A DNA stretch of 64,000 bases from Lytechinus pictus (lineage: Eukaryota; Echinodermata; Echinoidea; Temnopleuroida; Toxopneustidae): positions 24,820,317 to 24,884,316 of the forward strand of contig NC_087261.1 in NCBI RefSeq assembly GCF_037042905.1, in the 5' to 3' direction. Positions 58,687 through 64,000 of the stretch are shown in pieces. A program made the position numbers and the translations under genes. Positions within the stretch are counted from its first letter, which is position 1; every line of letters begins with the position of its first letter. Below the pieces are notes generated by a model, which saw only the letters and a program-made list of their open reading frames with translations, was not told where the DNA came from and did not search any database.

Positions 58687-60127
58687 TCAGTGACTTGATT
58701 GAATTGTTTTTTTGGAAATGGCGGAAACCCTCCTTCTACCCTTCTTGTTCTTCGTTGAAAGATTCGTGCGATTTGCTTTGGCTTTGCCAACTTTCACTTG
58801 CTTCTTACGCACTTTACATGCTGCCGTACTTCTATTGACGTCTTGCCTACAATAAACTCTCGTATGTAATTCACGTTTAGATTCAGCAAGCGTTCGGCAG
58901 AACAACGAAACATTCTTGCGCGGCACGCGCTCCTGGTGGCCAAAGAGATGGTCCTTGTCCCACTTTTTCGCTTCTGTTTCCTGTGTGCAGTTCTGCAATA
59001 ACGATTCCAGAAGATTCCTGAAGTAAACAAGATCGGTTCCAAAGCCTGGTCCGTAGTTGTCAATACGATACCAAAGCGTGCGGTTAAAGGATTGATATAA
59101 GAGCGTGTCCGCGGCATTCCACTCGCGTATTCTATCTCTTAGAGAATCTCTCATGCTTGGGCGCCTATCCTTGATCCGGATATTCTTGGCGATGTAAGCA
59201 ATGTCTTGGAAGCTCCAACAGAAGCGCTTGCGCATGATCAAAAGCGATTCGTCGAAGTATTCATTGATAAGGACCAGACTTAACTCGTCCTGAAGTTTTT
59301 GGATCCATTCTTTCACTGCGGTCGTATTTTTGTGGTACTGAGGGTCCAACCCAAGATCGTAAATCTGGTTGTTCCTTGAGTATGCCCATCTCTTTCCCAT
59401 TACATGTTCCCAAGGCAAGAAACGCAAACGATCCTGGTAGAATTTCGGTCGCGACAAAAACTCTTCTATAAGCTCCAAAATCGTACAATTGGTCTGGTTT
59501 ACGGACGAGCTTTTTTGCGATGTCTTCAAAAGCTCTTCTCGACATCCTTTGAATTGGGGATTTCGGCTAAGAAACGTGGAGTTATCCAAGGTATTTGACT
59601 TGACGGTTATGTTAACTAGAATTGCATCATGGAATTGGAAATGAATAAAAGCACTTTCCCACTGCATACCAGGATCACGAATAATTGTCATGTATTTTGT
59701 ACCCTGTGCAAAGAACCTCTCCATTACAGGCCGCTGATAACGAACATGGACCGCCATCATATTGTAGTTTTTATAATTTGGATAATCATTCTCAGCCACG
59801 TGGATAGGGGGCAAGAAATGTGTTTCCGCCGTTTTCTCCGTGAACGGGAGGTGGTAGAAATGGCCATTTGTTGACGACTGCCGGTTCAAAATGAAAGACA
59901 AATTATGAAAGAATCCATATCTATTGATTATTGACATTATGGTTGTCGAGCCCGTCTTCAATGTCTTTATGTAAGCGATGTTCTGAACCGCGCAACATGA
60001 TAGAGGAAAACCCATTTGAATTCCCCTTGTTCCAATGGATGCATCACTTTCCCTCCCACAGCTTTTGTGGATTGGCACTGGCTTGGGCACAGGGAGGTGC
60101 CAGCTTTGTAGATATGTCGTATTAGAC
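58687..60127 (-). CDS. Galactose-3-O-sulfotransferase-like protein, 3'-terminal exon, copy B
   Basis: A close paralogue of the copy at 8064-9531, differing by scattered substitutions. The PAPS-binding loop KTLKTGSTT and the RDPG..WESAF block are unchanged, as are NEYFDESLL and FNRTLWYRID. A 27-base in-frame deletion removes nine residues of the Asn/Ser-rich loop after VKSN, and with them one or two N-glycosylation sequons. The ATG at 9480-9482 of copy A is GTG here (60076-60078), so that Met cannot be a conserved start; the frame is open to the splice acceptor at 60128. This supports an upstream 5' exon for the signal anchor, not seen in the window. Both copies look selectively maintained (no stops, mostly conservative changes). 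Substrate unknown. Confidence 0.88.
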
Positions 60128-60142
60128 CTGCAAGAAATAAAA
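60128..60142 (-). other. Splice acceptor of Gal3ST copy B
   Basis: The minus strand reads ...ttttatttcttgcag directly before the exon, the same as copy A; the exon again opens with SNTTYLQRWHLP..PKP. Confidence 0.75.
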
Positions 60143-60499
60143 CGTGGTGATAAAATGAATCAATATTTATACAGCATTAAGACAGCGCTGAATACAATAT
60201 TTCTTTATTATACTTTTACCAAGGATTTAGTAGGCTTCCCTGATGGGATAGAAGGCTCATTATAGATATAAGAATAAGGTAAATGACTTTTGTAGGACAT
60301 GAATTAGAGAGGACGGTCTTGAAAATTTAGCGTTGACGGGGAAGATGGAGGGTAAGAGTGGTGGAGAAAGGACACGGATGAATTGGATGACCAGTCTGTT
60401 TGAATGCATGGATTACAGAGAAAGGTGTGGGTCAGCAGGAGCTGATTCAAACAGCAAGGAACAGAGATTTGTGGCATGCCATACTCGCCTACGTCACGG

Positions 60500-60733
60500 G
60501 ATACGAGAGAGAGAGAGAGAGGGGGAGGGAGGGGGTTCGAGACCTCGATCGGACGTTCGATCGCACTCAAGGATTTTTTTCCAACCGGGTACTCATGTAC
60601 TACACCTGGGTGGAGAGTGGCAAATGTGGATAAACGCCTTGCCAAAGGACGAGAGCGCTGCGGTAGGTTTCGAACCTCGGACCTTGTTCAAAGTCAGGAA
60701 ACTTATCCACTTAGCCGCAAAAACTCTACACAT
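60500..60733 (-). mobile_element. tRNA-derived SINE, block B copy
   Basis: A box near 60702-60715 and B box near 60666-60680 on the minus strand, (GA)n at 60507-60522. Orthologous to 14930-15140. Confidence 0.65.
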
Positions 60734-60949
60734 TGAATCAACGTCAATTATGTTCAAGAGGGATCCATCTTTAAAAGTGATAACGGCAATACTCTGAATA
60801 CTCTTAAGACGGGGAATAAGTTGAGAGCCCCCCCCCAAAAAAAAAAAAAAAAAAACATTGCCAATTCAAATGTGATGAAGTCTCATTGGATGATTAGCAA
60901 TGGTCAGGGCCTACCTCTGAAACTATAGGGCGCACCACGACCCGGATAT

Positions 60950-61660
60950 ATTGTGCTGAAAATAGTATTATTTGAACATACAAAGACAAATCAGACAAAC
61001 ATAACAAGGAGGAGGTCACGTGGTAAGGTCAAAGGTCATTTTCAGGTCAACGTTAAAGTTTACATGCAGGACTCTTTTATGACACATAACTCTGCAACCA
61101 TAAGTCACTTTTCAACCAAACTTAGATGGTAGATGTAATTTGGGGACCTGCATGTTATGCTGCAGTCGGAGGTCACATGGTAAGGTCAAGGTTATTTTCA
61201 GGTCAATGTTAAAGTTTACTTGCAAGACTCTCTTATGACACATAAATCCGCAACCGTAAGTCACTTTTCAACCAACTTTGGATGGTAGATGTACTTAGGG
61301 GACCTACATCATGGCGCAGTCAGAGGTCACATGGTAAAGGTCGAATGTCATTTTTAGGTCATTGTTATGACATAACTCCGCAACCGTAAGTCACTTTTTA
61401 ACCAAACTTGGGTTGTAGCTGTACTTAGGAGACCGGCATGTTATTGTGTTCAGATGTCACATCACCTGGTAAGGTCAAAGGTCATTTTGAGGTCAACATT
61501 AATGTTTACATGCAAGACTCTTATGACAAACTATATTCCATCCAGTGCCCTCGCAAATCACGATATTTCTGGTTTCTTTCACAAGTGAGAGAGACACAAC
61601 TTCGCTTATGCCTTGTTATTCAGTTATAAATATTCTCAGCCCGGAGTACCCCATTAAGAA
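60950..61660. repeat. TTAA MITE remnant split by a 150-bp minisatellite
   Basis: 'gctgaaaatagtattatttg' (60953) and 'aaatattctcagcccggagt' (61627) are the two ends of the MITE that is at 15799-18226 in block A. Between them, about 61012-61540, are four units of about 137-157 bp sharing 'ggtcacatggtaaggtcaaa', 'gcaaccgtaagtcacttttc' and 'ggatggtagatgtacttagg'. Two units have AGGTCAAAGGTCA. Confidence 0.75.
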
Positions 61661-61956
61661 TTACTTCAGTTCCCTTATCTCTAATAGAAATTTCATCCAA
61701 AGTCGACCAAAATATTTTTTTTCTTCAAATGGATCGCCCTTTCTACCTTTGTCTTACATTATTAATTATCATCTGCAAATTGAAAGCAAAAAACCATGTC
61801 CGAGTCCCCTTCAAAAAAAAAAAAAAATATATATATATATATCCCTAGATGTGTAGATGCCGATGATTGTGCACAGTGCTCAATGCTATATTATAGCAGG
61901 GCATAATCATACCTGTTGGACGTCTACTACCGGCGGTTTCACGCCCGAACTTGAGG

Positions 61957-62226
61957 TTATTGACTATTTGTGTAGTGTGGCGGGTCAATTTGACGCTTCG
62001 GTGGATTCCTGTTTGATCTGTGTCTAGATCGATTGAGGGTGACGTCCAAGCAATCTACTATTTGTTGGTTGGTTTGGACGGTGATGCGTAGGCCGAGATC
62101 ATTGAAGACCTTTATGAGGTCTTTTCGCGCCCTATCCGCCCTGCTCCCTGATGCTCGTCGGAGTACCGCTAGGCCGTCGTCGCGATATAGGCCTACACTA
62201 TAGGTGTTATAATTGTTAAAGCGCAC
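61957..62226 (-). pseudogene. YRDD-type reverse transcriptase fragment, inverted copy
   Basis: Minus-strand TYSVGLYRDDGLAVLRRASG then KDLIKVFNDLGLRITVQTN and VDCLDVTLN matches the plus-strand copy at about 63590-63765. The YRDD box is at 62177-62188. After LDVTLN the frame diverges. It abuts, tail to head, the N-terminal fragment on the plus strand at 62229. Confidence 0.75.
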
Positions 62227-62228
62227 GC

Positions 62229-62583
62229 CCCCTCAGAAATATGAAATGGCAGAGTTTGTAAATGACTTATTAGGAATTGTAGATGAGCTGGACTTCAGGC
62301 GGGTAAATGACCAATTCCAAAAGAAACCCCGGGAGGATGTAAAGCTCATAAATAGTATTCGATCGTTCATTCCAACAAAAGCCGGAACAATTACATGATG
62401 AACCCCAAGAAATACGAGAAGCTATTGAATGAGAACATTACAAGCAAATACAAGTCTGCCAATGAAGAAATAATTGAAGAAATCGATCGTGAGTCAGAAT
62501 TGATTGCAAGAAAATTAGACATCGGTGATAGAATAAACAGTACATCAGAAAATCCAGCGTTCGTCACCTTAAAAGATCCTTGA
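62229..62583 (+). pseudogene. N-terminal part of YRDD-type retroelement protein
   Basis: YEMAEFVNDLLGIVDELDFR ... INSIRSFIPTKAGT, then after a frameshift near 62390 MNPKKYEKLLNENITSKYKS ... RKLDIGDRINSTSENPAFVT LKD. I recall this block ('YEKLLNENI.. FVTLKDHKP') as the region upstream of RT motif 1 in a family common in aquatic invertebrates. It stops at 62581 and the matching continuation begins near 63140. Confidence 0.6.
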
Positions 62584-63140
62584 CTGCTAGAGGCTGTAAT
62601 GCGCACTGACCCCCCTGGTGCTACTGAATGGGACTAACAAGTTAGATCTATTTGTGACTACAACCGACAGCAACTTGGGGGAAAAATTGTAAATAATCAC
62701 ATCACTTTCCTCATCACTTTTTCCAATATCCATATAAACAAATCATCTTCCCCTTCTGACACAGATCTTTCCCTAAATTTATTACTCCTATCGTCTAAAG
62801 TTTCATCAAAATCCTTCTGATTCACTTTTCCACTGCGAGTCGCCATTTTGAACTGAGCGCCGTACACTATCACTATGGAAAAGTGAATACAAACATTTAT
62901 AAATCACTGCAAAAGTTTCAATAGCTTTTGTGGAATAGCGCCATCTGGTGACCATAGTCTGAAATTTGATATACATGCGCTGTTTTCATTGTAGGGGTAT
63001 TAACAGCACGGTGCTGACGCCTCAAACAGAAGATAGGTCAAGCACGTAATATTACGTGCCCAGCACAGATCGTGCACTCGCCCAGCACGTAATATTACGT
63101 GCTACGCAGTCAAGTGGTTAAGGAAAATAAAAAAAAAGAA
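62584..63140. mobile_element. Probable insertion splitting the retroelement
   Basis: About 555 bp separates ...FVTLKD from NLQARLINPTK. The right part has two perfect 18-bp palindromes GCACGTAATATTACGTGC (63042-63059, 63085-63102) and ends ctacgcagtcaagtgg before TTAA (63118-63121), like a piggyBac-type end. I did not find a matching left end. Confidence 0.4.
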
Positions 63141-63145
63141 CCTCC

Positions 63146-64000
63146 AGGCCAGGTTAATCAACCCTACGAAACATGAGATAGGCCGAGTTAGCAAAATAAT
63201 GCTTGATCGCATAACAAGCAAATAAATGCAAAAACCAACCCAAATCAGTGGACCAATACAGCCGCTGTACTACCATGACTACAATGCTTCAAAGAGCTCC
63301 CAGACAAGGAATCATTATCACTAATTGTATTCGACATAATCGACTTCTACCCCTCCATCACAATCGAGCTATTGTCAACCTGCCTAAGCTAGGCCCAGAA
63401 ATTCACTGTCATCGAGAATGACGAAATGGAAAAGATCATGAATGCAAAGAGAACATTGTTCTTCGACAACAACATAGCGTGGAAAAGGAGTGAAGGCCGA
63501 AAGCAATTCGATGTTTCCATGGGTGCCTACGACGGAGCCGAGATTTTTGAGCTCGTAGGATTGTATGCTCTGTCACAATTAAACAAAAGAATTAACGCCT
63601 ATAGTGTGGGCCTATATCGCGACGACGGCCTAGCGGTACTCCGACTAGCATCAGGGAGCAGGGCGTATATGGCGCGAAAATACCTCATAAAGGTCTTCAA
63701 TGATCTCGGCCTACGCATCACCGTCCAAACCAACCAAAACATTATAGATTACTTGGACATCACCCTCAATCTAGACACAGGCGATTTTCAACCATACAGA
63801 AAACCTAACGACACAGCTACCCACGTACATAGGGCATCCAACCACCCACCCCCTATCCCCAACCAAATACCTGCGGCCGTTGAGAAGCGCCTCTCGACAC
63901 TATCTTCTAACGAAGACTCGTTCAAGAAAGCAGTGCTACCATACGACGACGCCCTGAAAAGAAGTGGGTATGATAAGACCAACAAATACACCAGGCTAAT
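63146..64000 (+). pseudogene. YRDD-type reverse transcriptase, possibly Penelope-like, running off the window
   Basis: NLQARLINPTKHEIGRVSKI leads to a TAA after RITSK (about 63224). From 63237 one frame reads NPNQWTN..., IVFDIIDFYPSI (RT motif A, D..YPS), FDVSMGAYDGAEIFELVGLY (motif B region) and GLYRDDGLAVL (catalytic box 63615-63626). It continues with YLDITLNLDTGDFQPYRKPN and ASNHPPPIPNQIP, a thumb-like block I associate with Penelope-like RTs. In-frame TGA at 63276-63278 and TAG at 63390-63392 disable it. The frame is open to the window edge. Confidence 0.75.

Larger units (their letters stand above)
54276..61840. repeat. Segmental duplication, block B (holds Gal3ST-like copy B)
   Basis: Same order and orientation as block A without its tandem duplication, SINE/LINE/hAT nest, LINE tail and 18338 MITE. 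Block B alone has the Tc1-like element at 56615-57958. It begins directly after a LINE fragment and ends at a short (TA)n. Confidence 0.85.

Noticed and set aside
63042-63102. Integrated small circular DNA virus origin (TAATATTAC)
   Set aside because: The nonamer is a by-product of a self-complementary 18-mer, occurs twice, and no replication protein frame is nearby.

Overview
The window reads as non-coding-rich DNA of a marine invertebrate animal. One gene family is split by a consensus splice site, poly(A) signals follow the coding exons, and most of the rest is DNA transposons, MITEs, LINE fragments, tRNA-derived SINEs, microsatellites and poly-G tracts. The kinds of repeat (tRNA SINEs with CAT tails, TTAA-flanked MITEs, arrays built on GCGAGCGCGAAGCGCGAGC, 'gacctttgacc' minisatellites) make an echinoderm such as a sea urchin my best guess. 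That is inference from memory of repeat families and was not checked by any search.

The only host gene I can support is a galactose-3-O-sulfotransferase-like (Gal3ST) gene, present twice on the minus strand: copy A at 8064-9531 and copy B at 58687-60127. Each is a long 3'-terminal coding exon with an intact frame, a splice acceptor at its 5' edge and an AATAAA about 70 bases past the stop. The 5' exon that should encode the Golgi signal anchor is not recognisable here. The two exons lie in a segmental duplication (block A about 3847-18970, block B about 54276-61840), same orientation, about 50.6 kb apart. Each block has since gained its own insertions, so each shows empty sites for the other. 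Copy A's upstream intron carries a SINE, into which a LINE inserted, into which a hAT-type element inserted. Copy B has a Tc1/mariner-like element downstream of the gene. Block A also holds a nearly perfect 1053-bp tandem duplication.

Between the blocks (19-54 kb) I find: a perfect 438-bp inverted repeat with a 13-base loop set between (TA)n tracts; arrays of GCGAGC-type minisatellites; an inverted cluster of a CCTAACCCCTTTT motif; a roughly 180-bp degenerate array with inverted ends; a fold-back element whose right arm was hit by a 3.3-kb hAT-type element; a minus-strand LINE with a YADD reverse transcriptase; a second hAT-type element with 8-bp target duplications (42964-44933); a Tc1-like MITE (45729-46712); and a sister of the 3.3-kb element in inverted orientation (50844-53001).

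The right end (61957-64000) holds broken copies of a YRDD-type reverse transcriptase, perhaps Penelope-like, one partly inverted. The feature I think most worth study is the family of hAT-like elements with exact 8-bp target duplications that carry internal minisatellites centred on GCGAAGC, a heptamer known to form an unusually stable DNA mini-hairpin. Coordinates of repeat edges are by eye and may be off by a few bases unless a target duplication is stated.
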